Positions 20,430 through 32,049 of a stretch of 64,000 nt of DNA are shown here, in pieces. The notes under the pieces were generated by a model. That model worked only from the letters and a program-made list of their open reading frames with translations. It was not told the DNA's origin and did no database searches. The stretch lies in NCBI GenBank assembly GCA_025200525.1, contig CM045762.1, positions 130,065,679 through 130,129,678 on the forward strand. Direction: 5' to 3'. Position 1 is the stretch's first letter. Every line of letters begins with the position of its first letter. The position numbers and the translations under genes are program-made. The DNA is from Camellia lanceoleosa (Eukaryota > Streptophyta > Magnoliopsida > Ericales > Theaceae).

Positions 20430-23400
20430 AGAACTTTTGTTGCCATACGCCCACCCAAGCACACCCGGATCTGAGTAAAGTTAAAAATAAAATCATTGAT
20501 TGTGAAATTGAAATCCTTCAGATATGGCCTCAATCACAGAGCTACCCTAGTCTTGATCAGCTCACATAATTCAGCCCTATTTGGAGTAGATGATCTGAAG
20601 ATGCATTCATTTCTAAGTTTCCAGACTGACCACAATACAACTAGAGGGATAGCAATCCAGATTTTCCTTTCCCTCTTCTTCACCTTCCCACCTGCCCACC
20701 GTAGTAATAACTGATCCACAGCTCCTGGTAATGCCCCTTGGGTTTCTCACCAATTCAACATATGAGTCCAGACACTCCAGACAAAAGGGCAGTAAACTAG
20801 AACATGATTCACAGATTCCAAATCACTCTTACAAAACACACACAGATTACACAGATTAGCCCCATTCCCATTTAGGATCCCTAGTCTTTGTAGAAACTCC
20901 TTTGTCTTGATCATCTTTTTCCAAGTAATCCATCTAAATACTTGTACCTTAGGAGGAATAAATTTTAGCCACACTAACTTACTAACACTGAGGGTTGGAC
21001 CAAGGTTATCAACCACAAACTTATACAATGATGCTACAGAAAACTCACCAGAATTAGAAGCTAACCAAATAGGCCTATCCACCTGATCAGGCCTTAGTAC
21101 AGGACCAGCTGCTAATTGGTTAATAAGATTTTGTAGCTGAGTCTCCTCCTAGTGATACAACTCTCTTCTGAAAGCTAGGTTCCACACACCTAATGCATCT
21201 TTCCTGTCAACAATGTCTTTCAATGTAGCATTTTTCTCTGAGGATAACCTATAAAGGCCAGGAAACTCATCTTTAAAGGAGAGGTGATTACACCATTTAT
21301 TAGTCCAAAAAATAATTCTTCTTCCATCACCAACCTTCAATTGGTAATTATTTAGATAAATCTGTTGTAAACTGGTGGACTGATCATCAATTACTATGAT
21401 TCCTCTCCATACAACCGAATAATTATTACTAGCAACAAGGGATGGCAGTCAGCTATCATCCTCCAATTTATATCTACTGCAGATAATCTTCTTCCACAGA
21501 GCTCTAGATTCACAGCTAAACCTCCACCACCATTTTAACAATAAGCACTTATTAACGTCACGCACCTTCCTAATGCCTAGCCCTCCTTGCTTCACACTTT
21601 TACACAAATCCTCCCAACGAACCATGTGAATCTTCCTCCTTAGAGTTGAACTACCCCACAGAAATGAAGCTTGAAGCCTCTCAAATTCTTTAGCAACCCC
21701 TTCAGGTAATCTAAATAGGGATAGGTAATATAGTGGTAGTGAGGATGTCACAGCTTTAACAAGTGTCAACCTCCCTGCAAAGGACATCAACTTTCTTTTC
21801 CACCCAACCAGCCTACCTTTGACTTTATCCAACACAGGTTTCCATGTGGATTTCTTCTTGGGATTAGCCCCAAGGGGTAACCCAAGGTAAGTAAGTGGCA
21901 GAGATTTCAACTTACAGTTCAGCACCGAGGCACAACTAAGCATTGTTTCCTCTAAGACCCCCACCCCACACACAACATTTTTGTGGTAATTAATTCTTAA
22001 CCCTGACATTACTTCAAAGCATCTCAGAACTCTTTTCACATGACTCACCTCTTCTACAGCTGCTTCACAAAATAAAATTGCATCATCTGCAAATTGAAGG
22101 TGAGATAGGACTACCCCATTTGAGCCCACTTTCACTCCCTTGATCATTCCTAAATCTTGGGCTCTAGATAATAAAATATGCAAACCTTCTGCAACTATGT
22201 TAAATAAGAAAGGGGACAAGGGATCACCTTGCCTTAACCCCCTTTGTGGGCTGAACTCTTCAGTTGGAGACCCATTGACAAGCACAGAAACCCTAGCAAA
22301 GGTTACACACACCTTCACCCAGCTAGACCATTTAGCACCAAATCCAAACTCAGAGATCATAGAGAACAGAAAACCCCAATTGATGGAGTCGTATGCCTTC
22401 TCAAAATCCAACTTTATAATTATCCCTTTCTTCTTGGCCTTTTTCCATCCCTCCACGACCTCATTAGCAATTAGTACCCTATCCAAAATATTCCTACTAG
22501 ATAAAAAAGCTGACTGTGTTTCACTAATTATGTGGGGCATCACTAATTTTAACCTATGAGCCAATAGCTTCGCTATGATCTTATAGCTTGACCCCACCAA
22601 GCTTATGGGCCTATAATCTGCTAGCCCTTGGGGATTCTCCTTTTTGGGTACCAGGGTTATAAAAGAGCTATTTATGCCCTTTACCAGCCTTCCATTTCTA
22701 GGGAATTCATTCACAAAATTAATGACTTCACTCTTCATCACATTCCAGAATTTCTAGAAACACCCCATATTAAAACCATCTGGCCCTGGTGCTTTGTTGC
22801 CATCACAGTCCATCACTGCAGATGTAATTTCAACTTCTGAGAACACTTCCTCCAGCCTTTCAAAACCACAACATCCTTGCACTTATTTGAATGAGCCTCC
22901 TAATTCAGGTCTCCCTACCCAGTCCTCAGAAAAATGAGCTTTGAAGAACTCAAACACTCTTTTCTTCACTTGACAGGAGACCTCATACATCACCTCCCCC
23001 TCTGTAATTGAATTGATTTCATTCCTTATTTGTCTACATTTAGTCATGACATGAAAAAAACTTGTATTCTTGTCTCCATTTAAAGTCCAATTTAATCTTG
23101 ACTTTTGAAACCATAGTCTCTCCACCATCTTGCTCAACCTCCACACTTCTCCTCTAACCTCTCTTTTTCTTGTTTTTTCAGATTCATCAAGATCTTTATT
23201 CTCAGCAACAAGATCAAAGTTGTGCAGTTCACTCTCAGCTATTTTTAGATTATTGATTACATTACCAAAGACCTCCACATTCCATTTTTTTAGGCCTGCC
23301 TTCAAAGTCTTCAATTTATTTAACAAAATGAACCCAGCCTAGCCTTTTATTCTGGCCTCTTTCCAACTGTTTTCCCAAAAAGGGAGAAGATTTTTGTGTA

Positions 23401-24143
23401 GGAACCATGCATTCTGGACCCTGGGTTTAGGGCCCCAGCCCCTTTCATCCTCCATTAGTAGAAGATGACTATGATCAGACAGCAACCTTGGCAATCCCTA
23501 TAATTTTAACTTGAAAGACTCTAACCATTTCGGGTCTACTAAAACTCTGTCAATTCGACTCCACTTTTCACTTTCACATGAATTGCACCAGGTATACTTC
23601 CTTCCTAGCAAAGGCAGATCAAATACTTTGCATTTATCAATGAACTCATTCAATTCCCTCATGCCCTTATCCCTTCTTGAACACCCTTTTCTTTCACCAA
23701 TGTTTCTTATCTCGTTGAAGTCCCCACCCATGCACCAAGGCTTAGGGAATTCCTCCTTCAGCTTTACTAAACAGTCCCACAGCTTTTCTCTTAAGTTTAC
23801 ATCATTAGGTGCATAGATGTTTAATATAACACACTCAAAAGAATGGAAAAATGTACCTGACAGAAGGAGAAATCTCTTATTGCTGCAGCTTTCTGAAATT
23901 TGAAAAACATCTGGATCCCAAACACAGAGTAAACCACCAGCTGAGCCTTCAGAATCCACAGCCAAAAACTCTACTTTATCTCTCACCCACATGGATTTTA
24001 TTTCTGCTTCAGAGATTTCTATTTTTTTTTTTTTTTTTTGGGGGAGCACCATACCCACATTTCTTTCCTGAAAAGAGCTTCCTAAGCTTGCTTTGCTTCT
24101 CTTTCTTCCCCAACCCTTTGATGTTCCACGATAATATCTTCAT
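20430..24143 (-). pseudogene. LINE A ORF2: endonuclease, reverse transcriptase, zf-RVT
   Basis: The likely start is the ATG at 24143 (MKILSWNIKGLGKK, the usual start of plant L1 endonucleases). An A-tract near 24023-24041 shifts the frame and removes residues normally found there. The endonuclease continues to 23498 with FPKPWCMGGDFNEIRNIGER. A linker lies at 23326-22883. The RT at 22741-21449 has DYRPISLVGSSYKIIAKLLA, KLDFEKAYDSINW, QRGLRQGDPLSPFLFN and an intact FADD active site. The zinc-binding region at 21082-20747 ends with LCNLCVFCKSDLESVNHVLV. A last block (ESVWKLRN-type) runs to 20534, followed by a stop. Several breaks make it inactive, but the RT core is a single 430-residue frame. 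Confidence 0.92.
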
Positions 24144-24179
24144 AATAACACATCCATACACCTCTACAGCCCCCCTAGC

Positions 24180-26167
24180 AAATATAGTTCATATCCCAGC
24201 TGAAGCTCTCATATCAATTCTGCCTTGATCCTTCACCTCGAGCTCCATTATTTTCTTTATCACAACGTCCTCCTTCATATTGTACTTCACGCCCAAAATT
24301 TCCCCAATTTCCAAAGTTGCTTGGGCTTCCTCCAGTAAAAGTCTCCCTTGATCAACCCCATTGTTGGTAGAGGTGGATAGGGAGACTGTTGGTATTGTTG
24401 TTCTCCGAATTGCAGCCTTTGAGGCTGCCTTACTAGTTGAAGCCCCTCTTTAGGCATACTTCCTAAGAAGACTTAGAGAGCCCTTAGTTGGAAACTAATA
24501 GAAGGCAGCTGGAGTAGTTCTAACCTTCTTCGTACCCTTCCTATTTTTTACAGGTTGAGATTTACGCTCCATCTCCTGGGCTTCAGATACACTTGATTCT
24601 CTTTCACCCAACCCAAGAGCACCACAACCTTCCATAATGGCAGCAACGTGGCCTGTAGGCCCAGGTTGGTCTTGGTTCTCTTGGTTCAGCCCATGACCTT
24701 TATTTATCCTCTGATTGTGGCCCAAAACCACTTCAATTTCTATCCCAGGCCTGTTAAGACTTGGCCCACTGAAGCTTCGAACAAAGCCTGGTGTGAGGAC
24801 ATGGTCAACAATGTTCTGACATTTGCTGGAGTCCGCAGCAGAGCCACTTTGTTGGTTCCCAACACCCATCATGACTTTGCATGCCTTACCACTAGTCTCC
24901 ACCCTCACACCACCACTAGACTTTGCAACTACTGTATCACACTTCCCACCCCCACCTGCTCCACCTCCACACTCATGCTCTCTCCGTGTGCCTTACAACC
25001 TACAATCTCGTCAACTCTAGGGACCAGCACATGGTCTGAGTCATCCTCCATGTCATCCTCATCTTTTTCCTCATTGTTACTCCTAACCAGGCCCTGTATC
25101 ACTGGTTCATTTGAGCTACACTTCTCCTCCTGCAGTTGAACCTTCTGGCACTTGCATACCATATTCATAGTTTTTACTATCACCAATTGTCCTTCACATA
25201 CTGTTACTGGATACAGGAGACCTTTGCACTCCAACTTAATAACCTTATTGATTGGTTCCATGCATTTGGTGGAGATCGTAAGCTTGGCACACGCAAAGGA
25301 CTTAGGATGGTCACTATCATCTTCAAAGCATAGAAAATTTCCCCATAGCTCACCGATTTTCATCAGATTTGTACTATTCCATAAGTTTAATGGAATACCA
25401 TAGCAACTGATCCATACACTCCTTTCCTGTTCCAGAACCAGTCCATCTTTTCCTTCCAAAATAGCCTCGCACCGCTCCAAAATCAGCTCCTTAATAGGCT
25501 GTATTTTTAATACCTTCTCCTTCTTTGTCTTGAATGTTAGCACCACATCTCGGCCTCCACTCTCACGGATCAGCACACCTTCCATACCTATTCCTTGAAG
25601 TTCCTTCTTCAGGTTGACATTTGTGTGCTCATCATTCAAGCGAACCACTACACTTTCGTACAACCACCCATTCCCTATTTCCTCAGCCTTCAGAGTAAAT
25701 CTGTCATTCCGAGCACTACCTTGTCCTAGCACTGCTTCTGCATATGACTTTTGGACTGTACATACTCCAACCCTGCTTCTTCCATCCTTTTGGTAGCCAT
25801 TGTATCTTGTTGCTTGAAGATGCACTAGGCATGTGGCACCTTGTCCCTCTACCTTTTCCTTGCCAAAAGATGCATGCTTCACCTCTATTGTTGTATCGTC
25901 CACCGATAATCCATTTGCTTTTTGAACAGCTACTATTGCAGCTACAGAGCAGTCAAACCTGACAAACCCAAATCTTGTGTTAGTGAGCTTCCTTCTCTTT
26001 TGTGGAATAAAAACATCATTCACCACGCCAAACTTAGAGAAGATGTTATACAGCCCCTTCGGATTCACTGATCTTGGTATATTATCCACAAATATAGTGA
26101 AGAAGCTTGTGCGTCCCTCAATCACTCCTCTTCTTTGTCCTCTTCGATGTTCTCCCCTTTGTTTCAC
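24180..26167 (-). pseudogene. LINE A ORF1: RRM protein
   Basis: A 412-residue uninterrupted frame starts at 26167. Residues about 22-95 form an RRM with RNP2-like TIFVDNIP and RNP1-like TRFGFVRF. A second conserved block (WISCYGIPLNLWNSTNLMKI through AKLTISTKCMEPINKV) resembles the DUF4283-type region of plant retroelement proteins. A frameshift near 24920 separates a low-complexity C-terminal part (24908-24180). I see no CCHC knuckle. The protein would bind LINE RNA. RRM-type ORF1 is a known plant L1 variant. Confidence 0.88.
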
Positions 26168-27012
26168 AACAGGAATCCACCCCCTAGCTTAGCTCCTTCC
26201 ATTATATAATCAAACAAGAACAACTGTTGTTGAGTTTTTGTTGTTTGTTGATAATCAATGAGCGATTTTGATGATCTTCCTTCCAGTGTGTAGCCCAACT
26301 TGGCAGACATAGATTTTAGTGAAATTTGATAGAACAAGTTTCGGAAGACAGAAATTTGATACTGGAGGGTCTAAACTATACAATTTAGTATGATGTTTTG
26401 AAGACATGGTTTTGGTTTCAATTCTAAAATTTTTAAAACAATTGATTATGGTTCAATTAATGGATTAAGATTCGAGAGGAGAAATAAACCACATCGAACT
26501 ATTCAATATTTATATAATTTTAATATATATATATATATTACTTTTGTTTTTCATTGACTTCTTTAAATCCTAATCTCATTTCAATATCAATAAAGCCTTC
26601 ATTCATCTTATTAACAAAGTACTTTTCTATGACATTTAACGTTCACTTTATAATAGTATAGATAGATAGAGGATACTTGTAGAATTATGCAATTCTTGTG
26701 GGGGTATTTTGGAAATTAAAATTGTGAGACATTTCTTGTCAATACCAACTCAAGTGTAAGATGTATAACAAAGATTGTGCAATCCAAATTGCAACGAAGT
26801 TGTGGTATTAAATAAATAAATAAATAAGATTATCTATTGAATAAGTCTAAATTGTACAATTTAGTCTGATGTTTTGACGGCATGATTTTGGTTTCAATTC
26901 TAAAATTTTTAAAACAATTGATTATAGTTCAATTTATGGATTAAGATTCAAAAGGACAAATAAAACTAAGCCTAAGTTCTAACTATTCAATATTTTTATT
27001 AATTTTAATATA

Positions 27013-28052
27013 TCTATCTACATAAGAATAGCTTTGGTGTTGGTGGCTTGTATTTTATTTTCCATTTTGCCCTTATGTTTATTTTTAAATCTATTTTGCC
27101 CTTTAGTTCAGTTGGTGAATTAATTTGGATGGAGGGTTTTTAAAAATTATGTAAAAAATTTGGGTTAATGTAATTAGCCTAATAGTCCAAAAGTTTAGAT
27201 TTTTTTGAGTTTTTTTTTTGTTTTTTGGATAAATTACGAACACGCCCTCTGAGGTTTGTTTCAAATTCAAATTGTTCCTTATGATTTTAAAAAGTACATC
27301 ACGCCTCTTCAAATTTCAAATATCATAACAAATAATCATTTTTATTAATAAATCATCAAATGAATTAACAGTTTTTAGTAATGACAAAAGTTTATTTCAA
27401 TTAATAATTTAGATATTTTTATTATTGTATATAAAAGCAGTTAGAAAAAAAAATTCAATTAATTCTATTAAATAAAAAATTCTAATAGAGGGGTATTTGT
27501 AAATTTGCAAACCACAAGGGACAATCTATATTTTAAGTAAATCTCAAAAGTATATTTATAATTTGCCGTTTTGTTTTTAAAGTGACGTCAGAATGTTTCT
27601 TTGTATGGTTGTTGTACTTTTAAAACAATTGTTATACTCTTAACTTTTGACTATTGTACTTCTAATTTTTGTAGAATTAAATACCAACCAACTAAAAAAA
27701 AATTCAAAATTGCTTTAGAGAATCCGAACTCATAACTAAAGTCGTAACAAAGACACATAATCATTATATTTCATCTCATTGTAATTAACCAAATACAACA
27801 TAACAGTTCATCAGAAGAAAAAAAAAAAAAAAAAAGGTGAAATAAAATGATGTTATATAAGGTCTATTTCGTTATATTTTTCTTCCATAAAAAAATTATA
27901 GGTGAAATAAAATGATGTTATATAAATATATAAGATATATTCTATTAAATTTTTCTTCCATCAAACAAACACTATTTTAAAATCAAAAAATCAAATTGTA
28001 ATAAAAAAAAATGTACAACTCGTTCCTGCCTTGCATGGGCCACCCTACCTAG
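27013..28052 (+). mobile_element. Non-autonomous Helitron in repeat Y
   Basis: The 5' end reads TCTATCTACATAAGAATAGC and the 3' end reads TACCTAG, followed by the host T. A GC-rich imperfect hairpin region (CCTGCCTTGCATGGG) lies about 10 bp before the CTAG end. Removing the insert restores the Y sequence found uninterrupted at 26520-26640, with insertion between A and T and no target duplication. No ORF of note occurs. A MITE is nested at 27227-27567. Confidence 0.78.
27227..27567. mobile_element. MITE with GGATAAATTAC-type inverted ends
   Basis: The left end reads GGATAAATTACGAACACGCC and the right end, reversed, reads GGCAAATTATAAATATACTT. An internal pair of CTCTGAGGTTTG-type and CAAACCACAAGG-type segments also pairs. 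It is about 341 bp. A second member of the family lies at 62937-63283. Flanks are T-rich (TTTTGTTTT on both sides), compatible with a 9-bp Mutator-type duplication, but the exact edge is ambiguous. Confidence 0.7.
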
Positions 28053-28169
28053 TATACATGTGTGTTCCACAATGTACTTATTTTTGTTGTCGTTGATTTC
28101 TTTAAATCTTAATCTCATTTTGACATTGACAAAACTCTGTTCATCTTATTCACAAAGTACCTTCTCTTT

Positions 28170-28641
28170 ATATAAAAATGTGTATGGATCCCTGCCCCCA
28201 AAAAAACTATTTATATGACTTTTGTACTTCTTTATACTAAAAAAATTAATTTTATAGCAGTGATTATATAATATGAAGAAAAATATTGTATGTTCCTCAA
28301 TTTCTCAGATGAAAGGGTTCTTACTAATTGCGCTAGATACATGTAATTATTCTACGTTCAAAAATTACATTTTTCATAATTTTATAAACTATAATCTCAA
28401 ATCTTTTCATTCCATTTAAACAGAACATAGTTGTTTATGAAATTTACATTTTTTTTTTTTTTTTGGCTCTTCTCCACAAACTTACACTAATTATTAGCAA
28501 CATTATGCAGGAGAAAACAGACACAAATTAAAGATTTAAATAATATTTGGATACGTTTTAATTGTGATAGAATTAAACTTAAAATTAATCTTATTGCACA
28601 TTAATATATATATATATATATTTTCTTCTTTATTATTTGGT

Positions 28642-28675
<34 letters not shown>

Positions 28676-28735
28676 TTAGTAGCATTATTGAAAAGCGAAA
28701 AGAGAACAAAAGTCTATCCCATGTTACTTCCATGT
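28170..28735. other. AT-rich intergenic stretch, nothing recognised
   Basis: Homopolymer and dinucleotide runs dominate (T tracts at 28448-28464 and 28641-28674, TA repeats near 28603-28620). The small frames here are translations of T tracts. No element end, RNA or gene is recognised. Confidence 0.7.
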
Positions 28736-28745
28736 ATATATGGAA

Positions 28746-28907
28746 AAATGCTTCGGACCCCCACTGGGAGTCGACCCCCAGTGAGGTGGCGTGCTGTGAT
28801 CGGACAAAAAAAAAATTATTTTATTTATTTATTTTTTTTTTTTTTGAGTTTCACCAAGGCGCCCACCTCAGGGGTCGACTTCATGGAGGTCCGACCCCAT
28901 GGAGGTC
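28746..28907. mobile_element. Small GC-rich foldback element
   Basis: The left arm (about 28750-28790: CGGACCCCCACTGGGAGTCG, then ACCCCCAGTGAGGTGGCG) pairs with the right arm (about 28858-28900) read in reverse (GTCGGACCTCCATGAAGTCG, then ACCCCTGAGGTGGGCG). The two arms flank a 60-bp AT spacer. The left arm contains its own palindrome around GTCGAC. It is GC-rich in a very AT-rich setting and probably a tiny MITE. No target duplication was identified. Confidence 0.6.
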
Positions 28908-29539
28908 TGTGAGTTTGTGTATATATGTGTGTGTACCATATCTGCATGTTTATGTGTTTTAGTGATGTATATTATGTTAGAATTTTAATAAAAATAAATT
29001 AATTATGTCTATTTAATTTGTTGGACCGTTATTAATATTAATATTAGTTTTAAACATTTCGGTTATAAAGATATTATTAAATTTTATTATTATAATTATT
29101 TAACAATTAAATATTATGTATTAATTCTTATAGGATTTTCACCTCTATATATTTCTATGTTTTCTAAAATGGAGGACACATAAGAGACACAGAAGCGTAT
29201 GCATGAATAAAATATATATTGAGATTTTATTATGAAGTGTAGTTTGAACTATCTTTTGTATTTTTGAGCAACTATAGTTCGTAACTCATTCATATCCTCC
29301 TGATGGACATAAATATCGAATGAGGAAGGCTGTGAGCACTTGAGTTATATCTTAGAATTGATGCACTCAGGTTGTACTTTCACATGGGGAGAAATAATAG
29401 TTTTATGGTAGTGACTATACCCCTTTCAATCTCACAGGCCAACTATATTTTACTCCGTATGAATTTACTTACTTTCATATTTTATTTATTGTACATCTGC
29501 TAATCACTTTGTTAATTAAATTATATTAGTTCATAAAAT

Positions 29540-29850
29540 TTTTCTAACATATTATGTATTTTTGTGATAAATATTATATATTTTTTTAGTAAGAATTACG
29601 ACAATTTATAGTTCAGAAATCAAGTTACACATTTTTGTGATAAAGTTATGTATTTTGTAGTATTATTACACATTTTGTGGGTAGAAAATATTTGGATAAA
29701 AAAATGTATAATATTACTACAAAAATGAGTAGCACTGTCTCAAAATGCTTAATTTCATTTTTAAATTACAAATTGTCGTAACTCCTATCAAAAAAATATG
29801 TAACATTTATTAAAAAATTTCATAATATTTATTATAAAAATATATAATAA
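29540..29850. mobile_element. AT-rich foldback (hairpin) element
   Basis: The segment ATTACGACAATTTATAG (29594-29610) pairs with CAAATTGTCGTAACT-type sequence at 29766-29785. Pairing extends outward through TTTTTTTAGT/ATCAAAAAAATATG and ATAAATATTAT to about 29550 and 29845. This gives a long-stem hairpin of about 300 bp, consistent with a foldback MITE. Confidence 0.6.
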
Positions 29851-31690
29851 AGTGGATATGTTATATACATTTTCAATGGTGTGTACCATAACTATCAATT
29901 ATTATTAAATTATTTTTTTTTTAAGCTTTGGTTTGAAGCTTATGATATATAGACAGGAACTATTGAAAAATATGGTTTTGGTTTTGAGTTTGAGATCACG
30001 TAAGTTAGTCTTGTGGTGTGGGCTCAGAAGTTTTCATTGGATGGTCGAATCCTTTTGACCCATGAAATCCACTCTAAGTGACCGACAATTTAAGTGGTTT
30101 ATTTGTAAAATTATGTATGAATTATTCATTAAAAATTCAAATCTATAATTATCAAAATCACATAATTTCACTATTTGTTATTAAAAAATAAACTATTTTT
30201 TAAAATCGTATTTTTCATTTATTTGGAAACATAATAATGATAAATTCACTTTTATGTGTATATAACAGTTTGTTTTGACAACTTGGTTAAAAAGTAATTT
30301 TTTTATTTATTTTTTATTTTTTAGATTATATTACCTTTTTACTTTTTTATACATATTTTTAAAAAGAAAAATTTTAAAAATCAACTTTTAACATTAAATC
30401 CAATGATTGTCATGTTTTGATTTTGAGGACATTGTTAATAATAAGTTTTGTTGAGAAGTATAGATCATTATTTTTAAAGACATTTTCTTTTTCATTTTTA
30501 TCCTTATATTGTTACACTATTGCCAATCATCAATCATTGTCAACCACCAACAACTGCCGCCTATGAGTCGCCAAAAAGTCCATCATTGTTAGAAAAATCA
30601 CTAACAGAAGTCGACCGCAACTGATTGTCATAATATAGATAGACAGACAAATAAGTGAGTTGTATTGTGATACTTAAAATTATTGTCATTATAGTTCAAA
30701 AAGAATAAAATTTGGAACAATTGATCAAAAATTTTAAAATTAAACGTCTGACTATCCTTTTCTAAAGTCACAAACAATAAAATCATGTAGTTATATTTAT
30801 CAAATCAATCGCTCGTCTGTGTTTGTTTTTTTTTTTTTTTTTTTTGTTTTTTTTTTTTTTTAAATGTCTAATCTACATATAAATAAACATTGGTGTGGCC
30901 TATGGTGTATGCCATAAGCCATAGAAGACCTCTTCAATCCATACCCAAACTACCCAAAAGTGAAGAACAGATCTCTCCGTGCCCATGTCCAACTCAATAA
31001 TCAACCTTTAAACAAGCCCACAAATTTGCAACACAACTATATAACTCATTCAAGCGCTTGGGCGAATTGATGAGGATTCCCAGCCCAACCAAAAAAACTT
31101 GGTGAGGAAAACAAAAATCAACTTCAGTCCACTGTTTCACTGTCTTTCAGATACCAACAATGCACATATCAAACAATCAAGATTTAACCAGTATAAAATG
31201 GATGATAAACCCTGTTACTACTCACTAACTTTTAAGCACCTCCTATATAGACTATAAATTATATTTAAAAAATAAATAAATAAATAAACAAACAAAAGAA
31301 AACTATAGTCATATTCAACTCAATTATAGCGTGATTGATATCAACCTTGGCTGAATCTATTCAAAGTGATCCCAGAAAAATAGAGACCAGATGATAAACA
31401 CCAGTATTCAAAGATTGCCAACCATTTAAACAGGGAACTAATTAGGCAACCGGACCAATAAAACACTACCACTGGCACAGCTTTAACCCAATCTACATTT
31501 CAATGCTTACGGAGAAAGTTTGTGTGGCAAACAAAGTACAACACAGACTAAAGATGAAAGCAATAGACTAGCAAATTTGAATTAAAAGTATACATAACAA
31601 AATTAGGTTCTGGAAAATCCATTTAAAAACATAATAAGGCATCCCATGATATCCTCCTAGATAAGTGAACTTAACATAGGCCATGCTCTC
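29850..31690. other. AT-rich stretch, mostly unassigned
   Basis: 29850-30860 is AT-rich and shows no gene. At 30866-30912 a TCTACATATAAATAAACATT start with GGCCTATGGTGTATGCCATA resembles the sequence at 63739-63785, so it may be the 5' end of an unclassified element. 30920-31690 lies downstream of the RNA-binding-protein remnant on the minus strand and could be its 3' untranslated region. This is inference only. Confidence 0.45.
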
Positions 31691-31700
31691 AACAGTAGAA

Positions 31701-32046
31701 CTATCCACATGTGGCTTGAACCATCATTCTCTCTGCCATCACCATACCCGCCATGGAACCGTAACCACCACCACCAAAGTTACCTCTAGGAGCAGATGGT
31801 CTATCATTAGCAAAGCTCACGCGGATGTTCCACCCATTCAGTGGCTGAAAAGGAGCACAGAGGAGTTTTAAGAATCAACAACAAAGAAGAACAGTGAAAT
31901 ACATGTGCAATACATTTCCTATATTTATTTAATTCTAACCTGTTCATCCATTGCTGACATCGCAGAGCCAGCAGATTCATCACTCGAGAAGTTCACAAAC
32001 CCAAATCCTCTAGATTTCCCGGTCTCTCTATCAGTAATTACCTTTG
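31701..32046 (-). pseudogene. Glycine-rich RNA-binding protein remnant, two exons
   Basis: The upstream exon (32046-31940) reads KVITDRETGKSRGFGFVNFS and ends SAMSAMDEQ: the C-terminal two-thirds of an RRM with an intact RNP1 motif (RGFGFVNF). It is bounded by a plausible acceptor (TACAG) and donor (CAG|GTTAG). The second exon (31844-31701) continues PLNGWNIRVSFANDRPSAPR and a short GGGGYG stretch. A likely one-base frameshift there changes the Gly-rich tail, since another frame gives GGYGDGREN. The first half of the RRM is absent within 1 kb upstream. Plant proteins of this type bind RNA in organelles or the nucleus. Confidence 0.82.
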
Positions 32047-32049
32047 CTG

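Larger units (their letters stand above)
19264..26369 (-). mobile_element. LINE A, full-length L1-type element
   Basis: About 7.1 kb on the minus strand, flanked by the 14-bp duplication TCTAAACTATACAA at 19250-19263 and 26370-26383. ORF1 carries an RRM, and ORF2 carries endonuclease, RT and a C-terminal zinc-binding domain. The 3' end has an AATAAAG signal region and TTTTTGCCGATC, then, in element sense, a run of T instead of A (window 19264-19274). The Y copy at 26820-26870 is the related site without the insertion. The region 19275-20430 is the 3' untranslated region; its Cys-rich short frames are not genes. Confidence 0.93.
19010..28170. repeat. Tandem repeat Y, two copies split by insertions
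   Basis: Copy one is 19010-19263 continued at 26384-26640. Copy two is 26641-27012 continued at 28053-28170. Both copies contain ACTTTATRATAGTATAGATAG, a stretch with GGAAATTAAAATTGTGAGACA, the CTATTGAATAA junction and a final TTTCTTTAAATC. LINE A interrupts the first copy and a Helitron the second. The unit is roughly 0.5 kb. Its origin is unknown, though the ACTTTATAATAGTATAGA motif resembles a reversed Helitron 5' end. Confidence 0.75.

Noticed and set aside
24929..26167. Host RRM gene
   Set aside because: The RRM frame lies inside the LINE A target duplications, upstream of its ORF2 and in the same orientation, and LINE B has the same protein. It is LINE ORF1.
28564..28962. 132-residue ORF with Phe runs
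   Set aside because: It is a translation of T tracts and of the GC-rich foldback. No conserved domain.
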